From positions 124,001 through 188,000 of the forward strand of contig NZ_QNQZ01000006.1 of assembly GCF_003390935.1 (NCBI RefSeq): a stretch of DNA of 64,000 nucleotides. Reading direction: 5' to 3'. The notes below the pieces were generated by a model, which saw nothing but the letters and a program-made list of their open reading frames with translations, was not told the DNA's origin and ran no database searches. Positions within the stretch are counted from its first letter, which is position 1; each line of letters starts with the position of its first letter. Of the stretch, positions 41,713-50,801 are shown piece by piece. Both the position numbers and the translations under genes were made by a program. This DNA comes from Lewinella sp. IMCC34191. Its GTDB lineage: Bacteria > Bacteroidota > Bacteroidia > Chitinophagales > Saprospiraceae.

Positions 41713-43287
41713 ATGCACGTATTGCAACGACTCCTACTTCTTCCGCTACTCACCCTGATCGGGCTAGCTCCGCCGGCTTCCGCCCAGGACGCCCCTCCGG
41801 AGGTTACCGTCGCCCAGGGCAAACTTCGCGGCGTAGCCAAGGGCGACCTGTCCGTCTTTAAGGGCATCCCCTTCGCCGCGCCGCCCGTGGGCGACCTCCG
41901 GTGGAAAGCGCCCCAACCCGCCGAGCCGTGGCAGGGCACCCTGGCGGCCACCGCATTCGCCGCTTCTCCCTTCCAACCCGGCAACCCGGGATCGGGCAAG
42001 AGCGAGGACTGCCTCTACCTCAACGTCTGGACCCCTGACCTGGACCCCGCGGAGAAACTGCCCGTCATGGTGTGGATCTACGGGGGCGGCTTCAGCTTCG
42101 GTTCCACCTCGGGTACGGGCACGGACGGCAGTCAGTTGGCGCAAGAGGGCGTCGTGGTGGTAAGCGTCGCCTACCGCGTGGGGCAGCTGGGCTTCCTGGC
42201 CCATCCGGCGCTGAGTGCGGAAAACCCGGACGGCGTATCGGGCAACTACGGCCTGCTGGACCAGATCGCGGGCCTCCGGTGGATACAGGACAACATCGCG
42301 GCCTTCGGCGGCGACCCCGACCGGGTGACCATCTTCGGGGAGTCGGCCGGGGGCATCAGCGTCAGCATGCTCTGCGCCTCACCGCTGGCGAAGGGGCTGT
42401 TTCACGGCGCGATTTCCCAGAGCGGCGGCTCCTTCGGTCCTACCCGCGCCACCACCTATCCCGGCGAGAATATGAAAACTCTGGACCAGGCCGAGGCGGA
42501 CGGCGAACGCTACGCCGCGTCAACCGGTGCCGAGTCGCTGGCGGAACTGCGGGCCCTTCCCCCCGACAGTCTGCCCATGGGCATGGGCCTGGGCGGAGGC
42601 TGGCCGGTCGTGGACGGCCACGTCATCCCGGACAACCAATACAAACTGTACCGGAAGGGCGACTACAACGACGTCCCGGTCCTGATCGGCTACAACTCCG
42701 ACGAGGGACTGAGCTTTACGCGCGAAAGAAACCCGGAGGAGTTCCGCACCAACGTACGCCGGCGCTACGGCGAGTTTGCCGACCGGCTGCTGGCGGCCTA
42801 TCCCGTCGGGGAAAACGACATTCCGAAGTCCGCCCGCGACCTGAGCCGCGACGCCGCCTTCGGCTGGCACACCTGGGCGTGGGCCGAACTGCAGTCGGAA
42901 ACCGGGAAGGGAGACGTATACCTCTACTACTTCGATCAGCATCCGAACTATCCGGCGGATTCGCCGCAGGCTGACCACGGCTCCCCGCACGGACAGGAGG
43001 TCATCTACGCCTTCGGCACCCTCGGTACGGATAAGCCCAACGCCACCGCGGCGGACCGTGCCGTGTCCGCAGCCATGGTCACGTACTGGACCAACTTCGC
43101 CAAATCCGGCGATCCCAACGGGGCGGGGGTGCCGCGCTGGCCGGTCTACCGGGGTTCGGACCCGGAGGTGATGTACCTGACGGCCTCACCGCACGTGGGC
43201 CCCGTGCCCAGCGCGGAATCGCTCAAGGTGCTGGATGCGTATTTCCGCTGGCGGATCCTGGAGGGTGGAGAGCCGGGGATGGAGTGA
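41713..43287 (+). CDS. Secreted type-B carboxylesterase
   Basis: 524 residues with signal peptide MHVLQRLLLLPLLTLIGLAPPASAQ. Type B signature: EDCLYLNVWTP, VMVWIYGGGFSFGS (oxyanion hole), VTIFGESAGGISVSML (nucleophile Ser), YNSDEGLSF (Glu) and DHGSPHGQEVIYAFG (His). It hydrolyses carboxylic esters in the periplasm or outside; the substrate is unknown. Full length, monocistronic. Confidence 0.93.
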   Translation: MHVLQRLLLLPLLTLIGLAPPASAQDAPPEVTVAQGKLRGVAKGDLSVFKGIPFAAPPVGDLRWKAPQPAEPWQGTLAATAFAASPFQPGNPGSGKSEDCLYLNVWTPDLDPAEKLPVMVWIYGGGFSFGSTSGTGTDGSQLAQEGVVVVSVAYRVGQLGFLAHPALSAENPDGVSGNYGLLDQIAGLRWIQDNIAAFGGDPDRVTIFGESAGGISVSMLCASPLAKGLFHGAISQSGGSFGPTRATTYPGENMKTLDQAEADGERYAASTGAESLAELRALPPDSLPMGMGLGGGWPVVDGHVIPDNQYKLYRKGDYNDVPVLIGYNSDEGLSFTRERNPEEFRTNVRRRYGEFADRLLAAYPVGENDIPKSARDLSRDAAFGWHTWAWAELQSETGKGDVYLYYFDQHPNYPADSPQADHGSPHGQEVIYAFGTLGTDKPNATAADRAVSAAMVTYWTNFAKSGDPNGAGVPRWPVYRGSDPEVMYLTASPHVGPVPSAESLKVLDAYFRWRILEGGEPGME

Positions 43288-43369
43288 GCCGCCCCCGTTC
43301 AACTCACCAGCTCGGGGGATAAGATCAGTCGTCCGCCCAGCGCTAGCTGGTCTGCCGACGGGTCAACCC

Positions 43370-45616
43370 CTACCCCACTAGTTTCTCCGCCGTAATCGGC
43401 AGATCCCGCACCCGCCTACCCGTAGCCCGGAACACCGCGTTCGCAATCGCGGCGGCCGTCGGCCCCTGCGCCGCTTCACCGGCCCCCAGCGGCGGTGTAC
43501 CCGGCCGGTCGAGGATGGAAACCGAGACCTCCGGCACCTCCGGAAAGCGCAGGATGGGGTAGGTTTCCCAATCGAGGCTGACGATGCCGTTGGTGTTCCA
43601 TTTGACCGCTTCCAGGGTGGTCCAGCTGGCCGACTGTATCATGCCGCCCTCGGTCTGATTTTTGAGACCATCGGGGTTGATGGTCTGGCCGGCATCGATG
43701 GCACCCACCAGTTTGAGTACGCGTAAAGTACCGGCCGCCGCATCGTAGGCCACCTCGGCGGCCACGGCGAAGTATGCGGCCTGGTTTTTGTAACGGGCGA
43801 AGGCGAAGCCCCAGCCCCGACCTTCTTCGGTGTTGGTTACAGGCCGTTTCACCTGCTGCGTTACCTCCTCGATTATGGCTCGGGCTCGTTCGTCCTGTAA
43901 GTGCTTCAGCCGGAAGTCTACCGGGTCCTCCCCCGCCCGATCGGCCAGTTCGTCCATGAAAGACTCGATCGCGAAGATGTTACCGTAAGCCCCGAGACTG
44001 CGCAGTGCCGATACCCGCAGCGGGCCCTGGATGCGGTGCGCCTCGATCTGAAGGTTGGGGATTTGGTAGAGTGGCTGGCTATTGCGGTAGCCGCCGCCGA
44101 GATATCCCTCCGTCGGCGCATCAGGACCATCTTCCAGGTACTGGGCGGCCAACAACTCCGCTGCGTCGCCACCGGGCCGGTGACTGTGCACGTCGGTCCA
44201 CAGATCGGTGATCCAGGATACGATCCGGTTATCGGCGTCCAGTGCCCCGCGCAATTGCAGCCGCATGGCCGAACCGTAGGGTTCCCAACCATGCTCGTCT
44301 TCCCGCATCCACTGCACCCGCACCGGCCGGTCCGGTACGGCGAGGGCCAGCCGGGCGGCGTCGGCGGCCGCGTCGTCGGCGCCGTTGTGCCCGTAGCATC
44401 CCGCGCCGCGAACTCCGATCACCCGGATCTTCTCCGCCGCGAGGCCCAGCATGGAAGCCAGCGAATCCCGCAGGGGGTAGACGCCCTGGGAGTGGGTCCA
44501 GACGGTGAGCTGCCCGTCGGTATACTCCGCCAGCGCGCACGACGGACCGATGGAGCCGTGCATCTGGTACGGCCGCGTGTAGAGGGCTTCCAGGCGCAGG
44601 GGGGCGCTTTCCCATTCCCGCTCCGCGTTCGGGGCGGAGGTCACCGTCTCGCTGTTTGTGACCCGGCCGGGCATGTCGTCGAAGAGGTTAGCGGGGTCCG
44701 GTAGGGGATCGGCTGCTTCCCATTCGCTCTTCTGCCGCAGCGTTTGCCAGGCCCGAATGGCGGCGTATTCGCTCGTGGCGATCACTGCCAGGTAATCGCC
44801 GTCGCGCACGAGTTGGAGGACATCCGGCAGGGCCTCCACTTCGTCGGTGGGAATCGATTGGAGCCTAGCCCGGTACACCGGTGGGCGGACAACGCGGGCG
44901 TGCACCATCCCGGCCGGACGCATATCCTGGACGTAGCCATCCTGCTCGTTGGCGGGTCGGCCGGTGACCATTCCGATTACCTCGGGGCGGGGCTCCGGCT
45001 TTCCCACCAGCTGGTAGTCGGAAGGATCCTTTTGCGGGGCATCGGGCGACACTTCGTCGGTGAGCCGTTCCCCGGCCACCAGCTCCCCGTAGCTGAGTTC
45101 GTCGAGACCCGGCCCGGTGATCACACCTTCCGTGACGGTCAGATCGATCACCGCCGCGCCGAGTTGGTCGGCGGCCCGTTCGAGGAGTTGTTGCCGGGCC
45201 GTGGCCGCCGCCCGCCGGATAGCCGTGCCGCTCCCCTCGATGGAGGCGCTGCCGGCGGTGTAGCGTTCGTTAGGCGTGTGACCGGTATCGGCCATGATGA
45301 TGCTAACGCGATCCAGGGGAAGGTCGAGTTCCTCGGCGGCCATCTGCCGGAGGGCAACGAGAATGCCCTGCCCGATGGCGATCTTGCCGGTGAGTACCGT
45401 CGCCGTGCCGTCCTCGTGTATGCGTAGCCAGGCGTTAATTTGGTCGCTGTCCGGCGGACCCGGGGTAGCCGAAGGGGAGGATCCCCCGGCCGTGGCTTCC
45501 CCGGAACAGCTTTCCAGGCCGAGCCAACTGAAGCCGATCGCCAGATAACCGGATTGGCGCAGAAATTCCCGGCGATCGGTACCGGATCGGGTAATTCTCT
45601 GGGTAGGTGTGGGCAT
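43370..45616 (-). CDS. Molybdopterin-binding large subunit, aldehyde/isoquinoline oxidoreductase type
   Basis: 748 residues from the ATG at 45616 (the frame is open to 45979, but that stretch overlaps the next gene and is not family sequence). It begins with a Tat signal DRREFLRQSGYLAIGFSWLG, then the xanthine dehydrogenase family fold: IAIGQGILVALRQMAAEELD, RYTAGSASIEGSGTAIRRAA, PYQMHGSIGPSCALAEY, VRGAGCYGHNGADDAA and the final LGAGEAAQGPTAAAIANAVFRATGR holding the catalytic Glu. This architecture matches IorB/quinoline-oxidase-like periplasmic enzymes with two stacked domains. It partners the 2Fe-2S subunit 20 nt upstream; electrons would go to a membrane cytochrome not present here. Confidence 0.92.
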   Translation of the reverse strand: MPTPTQRITRSGTDRREFLRQSGYLAIGFSWLGLESCSGEATAGGSSPSATPGPPDSDQINAWLRIHEDGTATVLTGKIAIGQGILVALRQMAAEELDLPLDRVSIIMADTGHTPNERYTAGSASIEGSGTAIRRAAATARQQLLERAADQLGAAVIDLTVTEGVITGPGLDELSYGELVAGERLTDEVSPDAPQKDPSDYQLVGKPEPRPEVIGMVTGRPANEQDGYVQDMRPAGMVHARVVRPPVYRARLQSIPTDEVEALPDVLQLVRDGDYLAVIATSEYAAIRAWQTLRQKSEWEAADPLPDPANLFDDMPGRVTNSETVTSAPNAEREWESAPLRLEALYTRPYQMHGSIGPSCALAEYTDGQLTVWTHSQGVYPLRDSLASMLGLAAEKIRVIGVRGAGCYGHNGADDAAADAARLALAVPDRPVRVQWMREDEHGWEPYGSAMRLQLRGALDADNRIVSWITDLWTDVHSHRPGGDAAELLAAQYLEDGPDAPTEGYLGGGYRNSQPLYQIPNLQIEAHRIQGPLRVSALRSLGAYGNIFAIESFMDELADRAGEDPVDFRLKHLQDERARAIIEEVTQQVKRPVTNTEEGRGWGFAFARYKNQAAYFAVAAEVAYDAAAGTLRVLKLVGAIDAGQTINPDGLKNQTEGGMIQSASWTTLEAVKWNTNGIVSLDWETYPILRFPEVPEVSVSILDRPGTPPLGAGEAAQGPTAAAIANAVFRATGRRVRDLPITAEKLVG

Positions 45617-45636
45617 AGGTTCGGCTTTTCGGCTGT

Positions 45637-46098
45637 TTAGATACTGGCCGCCCGCGCGACCGCTCGAATGATACGGGAGTGGGTGCCACAGCGACAGAGC
45701 ACCCGCTCCAGCGCTTCCCGAATCTCCCCCTCGGAAGGCGCCGGATTCTCGTCCAGTAGCCCCTTCGCGCACACGACGGCCCCGTTCAGGCAGTAGCCGC
45801 ACTGGGCGGCCTGCTCGTCCACGAAGGCTTGCTGCAGGGGGTGGAGGTCGTCGGGCGTGCCGAAGGATTCCAGGGTTTCGATCTCGTGCTGCTGCGCCTG
45901 GTCGACGGAAATCACACACGAAGGCCGTGCTTGGCCGTCCAGCAGCACCATGCAGGCCCCGCACTGCTGCAGTCCGCATCCGTACTTCGGTCCGTTGAGG
46001 GCCAGGTCGTTACGCAGGAAATAAAGCAGGGGCATCTCGGGCTCCAGATCGGCTTCGTGGGTTTCTCCGTTTACGCGCAGTCGGATGGGTTGGGGCAT
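45637..46098 (-). CDS. 2Fe-2S subunit of the molybdenum hydroxylase
   Basis: 153 residues. Plant-type [2Fe-2S] site YGCGLQQCGACMVLLDG...SC followed by the helical second cluster with CGYCLNG and LCRCGTHSRI, the IorA/CoxS pattern. No Tat signal, so it is exported together with the large subunit. Directly upstream of the large subunit gene with a 20-nt gap, forming a two-gene operon divergent from the AraC regulator. Confidence 0.93.
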   Translation of the reverse strand: MPQPIRLRVNGETHEADLEPEMPLLYFLRNDLALNGPKYGCGLQQCGACMVLLDGQARPSCVISVDQAQQHEIETLESFGTPDDLHPLQQAFVDEQAAQCGYCLNGAVVCAKGLLDENPAPSEGEIREALERVLCRCGTHSRIIRAVARAASI

Positions 46099-46175
46099 AC
46101 TTGCACAACGGAAAGGGGCGGGTTGGGTTTTCCGGAGGATGCGGCGGCCGCCGATCGCACCTCAAATCGAATACC

Positions 46176-46200
46176 GTGGCGACGCAGCGCAGGTAAAATG
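46176..46200 (-). repeat. Interspersed repeat copy, left arm of an inverted pair
   Basis: GGCGACGCAGCGCAGGTAAA on the plus strand, facing the copy at 46243 across ~43 nt, in the divergent promoter region. Confidence 0.6.
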
Positions 46201-46242
46201 AATGTGTCCGGAGGGAAGCTGTACGAACCACGTCCGATGCAC

Positions 46243-46270
46243 TTTCTACCTGCGCTCCGCCGCCAAAAAC
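46243..46270 (+). repeat. Interspersed repeat copy, right arm of an inverted pair
   Basis: TTTCTACCTGCGCTCCGCCG then CCAAAAAC; inverted relative to the copy at 46176. Confidence 0.7.
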
Positions 46271-46386
46271 CCGTTCCCGGAGAGCTCAAAAAGCTCAAGT
46301 GCTCTTCGAGCTTGCAACTCGCGGCAGCTTTTTCCGTATTTATTCGTGGCGGTCTTTGCTGGCTCGCTCTAAAATACCTGCCTCCC

Positions 46387-47208
46387 TTGAAGCTTCTTGC
46401 CACCGGCCAGTACTACGGAAACATGCAACGGGAATGGCGCCGGGGTGGGCTGGTGCTGTCGGAGTACGACTACCGGGCTACGGCCACCGACTGGCACTAC
46501 CATGAAAACCCCTACTTCATGTACGTGCTGGACGGTGAATTGTACGATAACAGCCGGCGGGGGAAGGTGCGGTGCGCGGCCGGCAACCTAATGCTGTACA
46601 ACTGGGATGAGGCGCACCGCAACCTCAAGCATTCCGCCGCGGCCCGTGGTTTCCACCTCGAAGTCCCGCGGGATTACTTCAGTGCGCGGGGGATACCCGC
46701 CTGGCTGCGCGAGGGCAGTATGCTGGTTGACCGGCCGGCCGCCTACCACCTACTGGGCCGGATCTACCACGAATTTCACGCACCGGATGCCTTCACGAGC
46801 CTGTCCGTCGATCTTTTGCTGCTTCAGCTTTTCGAATCCCTGGACAAGGTGCCGGCCGCCCCGAAGCAGGAACCGCCCTGGGTCGGGCGGCTGCGGGAGC
46901 TGTTGCGGGAGGAGGCCGACGACCTGAGCCTGGCCTCCCTGTCCGCTACGCTGGGCGTGCATCCCGTCTACCTCTCGCGGGCCGTACCGAAGTACCTAGG
47001 CACTACCTTGGGCGAATACATCCGACAGAGCCGGGTGCGGCAAGCTTTAAGCTTACTGCACGGTAGTGACCATACCCTGACCGACATAGCCTACCGCTGC
47101 GGTTTCGCCGACCAGAGCCACTTCGTCCGCGTCTTTAAACGCCACGTGGGGGTCACCCCCGGCCGTTACCGCGGGCAGGTCGGTCGCGGGGGAAAACGGG
47201 CAGGTTAA
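46387..47208 (+). CDS. AraC-family transcriptional regulator
   Basis: 273 residues with a TTG start at 46387, chosen because LKLLATGQYYGN belongs to the conserved N-terminus; the first ATG (46423) would cut it. N-terminal cupin-like domain with WHYHENPYFMYVLDGELYDN (ligand-binding barrel) and YNWDEAHRNLKH, a linker, then the double HTH: LSLASLSATLGVHPVYLSRA and LTDIAYRCGFADQSHFVRVFKRHVGVTPGRYR. Divergent from the molybdenum hydroxylase operon, so it may control it. The frame is open upstream into 45829 by chance. Confidence 0.9.
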   Translation: MKLLATGQYYGNMQREWRRGGLVLSEYDYRATATDWHYHENPYFMYVLDGELYDNSRRGKVRCAAGNLMLYNWDEAHRNLKHSAAARGFHLEVPRDYFSARGIPAWLREGSMLVDRPAAYHLLGRIYHEFHAPDAFTSLSVDLLLLQLFESLDKVPAAPKQEPPWVGRLRELLREEADDLSLASLSATLGVHPVYLSRAVPKYLGTTLGEYIRQSRVRQALSLLHGSDHTLTDIAYRCGFADQSHFVRVFKRHVGVTPGRYRGQVGRGGKRAG

Positions 47209-47239
47209 TCTGGTACAATGGCCGGCAAGTGAGTGGCGC

Positions 47240-47247
47240 TACCTTGG
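47240..47247 (+). promoter_or_regulatory. -7-like element TACCTTGG
   Basis: Near match to TAnnTTTG, 20 nt before the serine hydrolase start. Confidence 0.3.
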
Positions 47248-47267
47248 GTCGCTAAGCAAATCGCCGC

Positions 47268-48344
47268 ATGACCAAATACTTCGCCCCGATCGCGTGGGCT
47301 CTTCTGACGCTGCATCCGCTCAGCGGGCAGTTGGATTACACCCGCGTCAATAACCACCTGCCGCCGCTACTGGATTCCCTCGATTCCCGGGTACGGGCCG
47401 GCGACTACGAAGCGATCACCAGCATCCTGATCGCCCGGCACGGCGAAGTCCGCTACGAGAAGTACTACAACGGGGCCGACGTGAACGCCGGCCACAACAC
47501 CCGCTCGGCCACCAAGACGATCGCGACGCTGCTCACCGGCCTGGCGATCCGGGAGGGCTACGTGCAATCGGAGCAAGACTACGTGAAAGACTATCTCGGG
47601 CTAAAGTGGCCGGTGAAAAACCCGGACGCACGCAAGGATTCCATAACCTTGGAAGACCTGTTGACCATGAGTTCCGTGCTGGAGTGCAACGATCAGAACC
47701 CCTACTCCCGCGGCAACGAGGAACGCATGTATCCCATCGAGGACTGGACGCAGTTCCTGCTCGACCTGCCGGTGCGCTCTTACCCCTGGGGCCCGCCGCC
47801 GGAGGAGCGACCCTACGGTCGGGCGTGGAGCTACTGTACGGCGGGCGCCGCCGCGATGGCCGCGGTGGTGGAATCGGCCGTGGGGCAACCGGCGCACGAG
47901 TTCGCCCAACAGTACCTCCTGGAGCCGCTCGGCATTACCGACTACCGGCACCACTTCAGTCCGCAGGGAACCCTCAACACCGCCGGCGGAAGCGAGTACC
48001 GCAGCCGTGACTTCCTCAAACTGATCCAGCTGTGCCTCCAGGGAGGAGTCTGGGAGGGCCAGCGGATCATCCCGGCGGACTGGCTGAAAAAAGCCACCAC
48101 GCCGAAGGCGGAAGTAGAACCGGGCGTCGAATACGGCTACCTTTTCTGGCTGGAAAGCTTCGGCGCGACGGCAAAGTATCCGACCTTTTACATGTCCGGG
48201 AACGGCGGGCAGAAAATTGTAGCCGTCCCGGATCTTGATCTCGCCGTAGTGATCACGACTACGAACTACAACAAACGGAACGCGCATCCCTATACGGACG
48301 AGATCCTGAACCAGTACGTCATACCGGCAATGGCGGAAGAGTGA
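47268..48344 (+). CDS. Secreted serine hydrolase, class C beta-lactamase fold
   Basis: 358 residues with signal peptide MTKYFAPIAWALLTLHPLSGQ. SxxK nucleophile motif in HNTRSATKTIATLLTGLAI, Tyr motif WSYCTAGAAAMAAV (Tyr-Cys-Thr, in place of the usual Tyr-x-Asn) and MSGNGGQKIVAVPDLDLAVV near the end as the KTG-equivalent strand. Such proteins act as esterases or DD-peptidases more often than true beta-lactamases. Next on the strand is another hydrolase of the same fold. Confidence 0.88.
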   Translation: MTKYFAPIAWALLTLHPLSGQLDYTRVNNHLPPLLDSLDSRVRAGDYEAITSILIARHGEVRYEKYYNGADVNAGHNTRSATKTIATLLTGLAIREGYVQSEQDYVKDYLGLKWPVKNPDARKDSITLEDLLTMSSVLECNDQNPYSRGNEERMYPIEDWTQFLLDLPVRSYPWGPPPEERPYGRAWSYCTAGAAAMAAVVESAVGQPAHEFAQQYLLEPLGITDYRHHFSPQGTLNTAGGSEYRSRDFLKLIQLCLQGGVWEGQRIIPADWLKKATTPKAEVEPGVEYGYLFWLESFGATAKYPTFYMSGNGGQKIVAVPDLDLAVVITTTNYNKRNAHPYTDEILNQYVIPAMAEE

Positions 48345-48430
48345 CCGGCCTGCTTCGTACAGGTCGCTTTTTCGCCGTGTAACATTTTCCCCGAGCCCCC
48401 GGTCCAAGCATCGTAACCAAATGCCATACG

Positions 48431-49543
48431 ATGACCGACCGACCTCCCGCCACCGCCCCTTTCGTCCTCGCTGTCCTACGCGTCGTAATCGTGTGGCTGG
48501 CGATCAGCCCCTGGCTATCCGCACAGGACGGTCCGGTCACGATGCCGGATGGCCGCCAGATTGTCGCCCGCACGCTCGATAGTCTCGTGAACCAGGCGGC
48601 CACGGCGGCGGGGGTGCCCGGTCTGTCACTGGCTATCGTGAATTCCTCGGGTACGATGTACCATCGTACCTACGGCGTAACCAACACGGAAGCGCGGTCA
48701 CCGGTCACCGATTCGACCATTTTCGAGGCTGCATCCTTGAGTAAGCCGCTATTCGCGTATCTCGCGCTGAAGATGGAAGCGCAAGGGCTGTTCGACCTGG
48801 ACCGCCCCCTCGCCGAATATCTTCCCCATCCGGGCGTAGTGGAATCGGATCGCGAAGCGAACGAAACCATCACGGCCCGGCAGGTTCTCGCCCACGCCAC
48901 GGGCTTTCCGAACCACGCGAACGGCGATTCGATCCGGCTGGCGCACCCACCGGGCCGGGGATTCAGCTACAGCGGGGAGGCCTACCAGTACCTGGCGGCG
49001 GTGATCGCCTACTTATCGAATACCGACTGTAAAGGTGGGCTGGATAGCCTGTACCGGGAAATGGTGGGAGACGAGCTGGGAATGCCTCGAAGCGGATATG
49101 TCCGTACGCCGGATCTCGCCGCTCACCGTGCCACCGGTCACGACGAACGGGGAAAGCCCACCGATGAGGAGATCGGTACTTCCTTCCATGCCTACAGCAG
49201 CTTGCAAACGGAAGCCGCTGAGTACGGACACTTTCTAAGTGCCCTGCTCCGCAAGAAGGGATTGCCCGCCGAAAGCTTTCGGGACATGTTGGCCGAGCAA
49301 AATGCTTTGCCCGCCGACCACGAGCTCCGAAAGGAAATCGGGCAGACCGGCTGGGGACTGGGCATGGCACGCAAACCGTCGCCCTACGGTGCGATGCACA
49401 TGCATACCGGTAATAATCACGACTTTCAGTCGTACCTGATGCTGCTGCCCGAGCGCGATTTCGGCATCGTTTTCTTTATGAATGCACCATTGGCTATCCC
49501 CTTCATCCGGCATTTGAGCGGGTCCGTGGGTCCGCTGTTTTAA
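48431..49543 (+). CDS. Secreted serine hydrolase, class C beta-lactamase fold
   Basis: 370 residues. N-terminal signal-like stretch (FVLAVLRVVIVWLAISPWLSAQ), SxxK in FEAASLSKPLFAYLALKM, Tyr motif FSYSGEAYQYLAAV and a His/Gly strand MHMHTGNNHDFQSYLML near the C-terminus. Only distantly similar to the previous hydrolase. Substrate unknown. It may start the transcript that continues into the membrane protein and sigma factor genes (11 nt apart). Confidence 0.88.
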   Translation: MTDRPPATAPFVLAVLRVVIVWLAISPWLSAQDGPVTMPDGRQIVARTLDSLVNQAATAAGVPGLSLAIVNSSGTMYHRTYGVTNTEARSPVTDSTIFEAASLSKPLFAYLALKMEAQGLFDLDRPLAEYLPHPGVVESDREANETITARQVLAHATGFPNHANGDSIRLAHPPGRGFSYSGEAYQYLAAVIAYLSNTDCKGGLDSLYREMVGDELGMPRSGYVRTPDLAAHRATGHDERGKPTDEEIGTSFHAYSSLQTEAAEYGHFLSALLRKKGLPAESFRDMLAEQNALPADHELRKEIGQTGWGLGMARKPSPYGAMHMHTGNNHDFQSYLMLLPERDFGIVFFMNAPLAIPFIRHLSGSVGPLF

Positions 49544-49554
49544 CTTCTCCGATC

Positions 49555-49890
49555 ATGGAACAGATACTTTACCTGGAGGCCATCTTCGCCTTTATGTTCT
49601 TCTCGACGGTGGCCGCCGTGGTGATTACCGTGGCGACCTACGTCTACCGCATCAAAAAGATGAAGATCGAGTACGGCGTAGAGGAGGAACCGTCCCGCAA
49701 CCGAAACCGCGTGATCCATTTCGTCGGACTACTCTTCGGACTAGGGATAGGCCTGCTGATCTCCGCCGGCTTTTCCGGCATGACCCTGACGGAGGATACC
49801 GCCGACCTGCTGACCTGGGGGACGCTGTTCATCTGTACCGGATGCGGACTGCTGCTCGCTCACCAATTCGCGGAGCGGGGTGTCGGATAA
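49555..49890 (+). CDS. Small membrane protein (DUF6249-like)
   Basis: 111 residues with three helices (about 10-30, 53-72, 83-100) and a charged loop YRIKKMKIEYGVEEEPSRNRN after the first. The layout (one helix, KM-rich linker, then two helices) is that of DUF6249-type membrane proteins that sit with ECF sigma factors in Bacteroidota. Its end overlaps the sigma factor start by 11 nt, so they are translationally coupled. Confidence 0.65.
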   Translation: MEQILYLEAIFAFMFFSTVAAVVITVATYVYRIKKMKIEYGVEEEPSRNRNRVIHFVGLLFGLGIGLLISAGFSGMTLTEDTADLLTWGTLFICTGCGLLLAHQFAERGVG

Positions 49891-50455
49891 GCAGGCGGAA
49901 CAAGATTCGTTGGACATCGCCCGTACGCTGCAAGGCGATATGCAGGCTTTCCGTTCGCTGGTGCAACGCTACCAGGATGCGGCGTTCACCGTCGCCCTGG
50001 GTATCATCAAGGATCGCGGCCTGGCCGAGGACATTCTCCAGGATGCCCTGGTTCGCGCGTATAGAGGCTTGCGACGATTTCGGGGAGATTCGGCCTTCGG
50101 CACCTGGTTGCACGTGATCGTAGTGCGGCAGTCGCTGAACGCGGTCGAACGGCGAAACCGGCGACGCGATAGCTCTGCGTATGCCGCTCCACCGCATACT
50201 GCCGGGGAAGGCTCCTCCGATCGGATGCAGCAATCCGACCGCAGCCACTTCCTGCAGCTGGCCCTCGGCCGGCTCAGCGACGACGAACAGTTGCTGTTGC
50301 GGTTATTTTACCTGAACGAACTAAGTTTGAAAGAGATCCAGCGGGCCACGGGCTTTACCCCCTCCAAGATTCGCACGGGCCTCCACCGCGGACGTAAAAA
50401 CCTGAACGCCGAACTCGACCGGATACTGGGCGAAGAAAAAACCGACCTGCTATGA
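49880..50455 (+). CDS. ECF-type RNA polymerase sigma factor
   Basis: 191 residues with a GTG start overlapping the previous gene. Region 2: FRSLVQRYQDAAFTVALGII...AEDILQDALVRAYRGLRRFRGDSAFGTWLHVI; region 4: LSDDEQLLLRLFYLNELSLKEIQRATGFTPSKIRTGLHRGRKNL, both clear. It directs RNA polymerase to a small set of promoters once freed from its anti-sigma partner. ATGA overlap with the next gene. Confidence 0.95.
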   Translation: MSDKQAEQDSLDIARTLQGDMQAFRSLVQRYQDAAFTVALGIIKDRGLAEDILQDALVRAYRGLRRFRGDSAFGTWLHVIVVRQSLNAVERRNRRRDSSAYAAPPHTAGEGSSDRMQQSDRSHFLQLALGRLSDDEQLLLRLFYLNELSLKEIQRATGFTPSKIRTGLHRGRKNLNAELDRILGEEKTDLL

Positions 50456-50787
50456 ACGACCGCCAGCTCAAAGAGGCACTACGCGAAAGCATCGAACGGC
50501 CGACACCCGGCTTCGAGGACGAGCTCTTGCACCGACTGGAGGCGGAACGGGCTCGCGACCGGGAACAGTTGGGTTCGTCCGGAAAAATTCTCCTGCCCTT
50601 CGGTGTGCTGGCCGTAGCGAGCGTGATGCTGGCACAAAGGATCAGTCACACGGAGACTATTCAAACCCTCACGACGGTATACCCGATCATGGACGAGCTG
50701 CCCATGCTCGTCGTGGGACTGAACGGCCTGCTGCTGTATTTCATCCTGCGGTACGGACGGGAAGCGAAGCGGCTGCGGGAGCGCTGA
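50452..50787 (+). CDS. Probable membrane anti-sigma factor
   Basis: 111 residues; start overlaps the sigma factor stop (ATGA). The N-terminal ~45 residues are helical and charged (NDRQLKEALRESIERPTPGF), followed by one helix (KILLPFGVLAVASVML) and a second (MLVVGLNGLLLYFIL). No zinc-binding HxxxCxxC, so it is not a ZAS-type anti-sigma. Role inferred from position. Confidence 0.6.
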   Translation: MNDRQLKEALRESIERPTPGFEDELLHRLEAERARDREQLGSSGKILLPFGVLAVASVMLAQRISHTETIQTLTTVYPIMDELPMLVVGLNGLLLYFILRYGREAKRLRER

Positions 50788-50801
50788 GATTGTCGTCGGC
50801 G

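Noticed and set aside
45617-45979. N-terminal extension of the molybdenum hydroxylase large subunit
   Set aside because: It overlaps the 2Fe-2S gene in another frame, is Arg/Gly-rich, and the Tat signal begins at the ATG at 45616.
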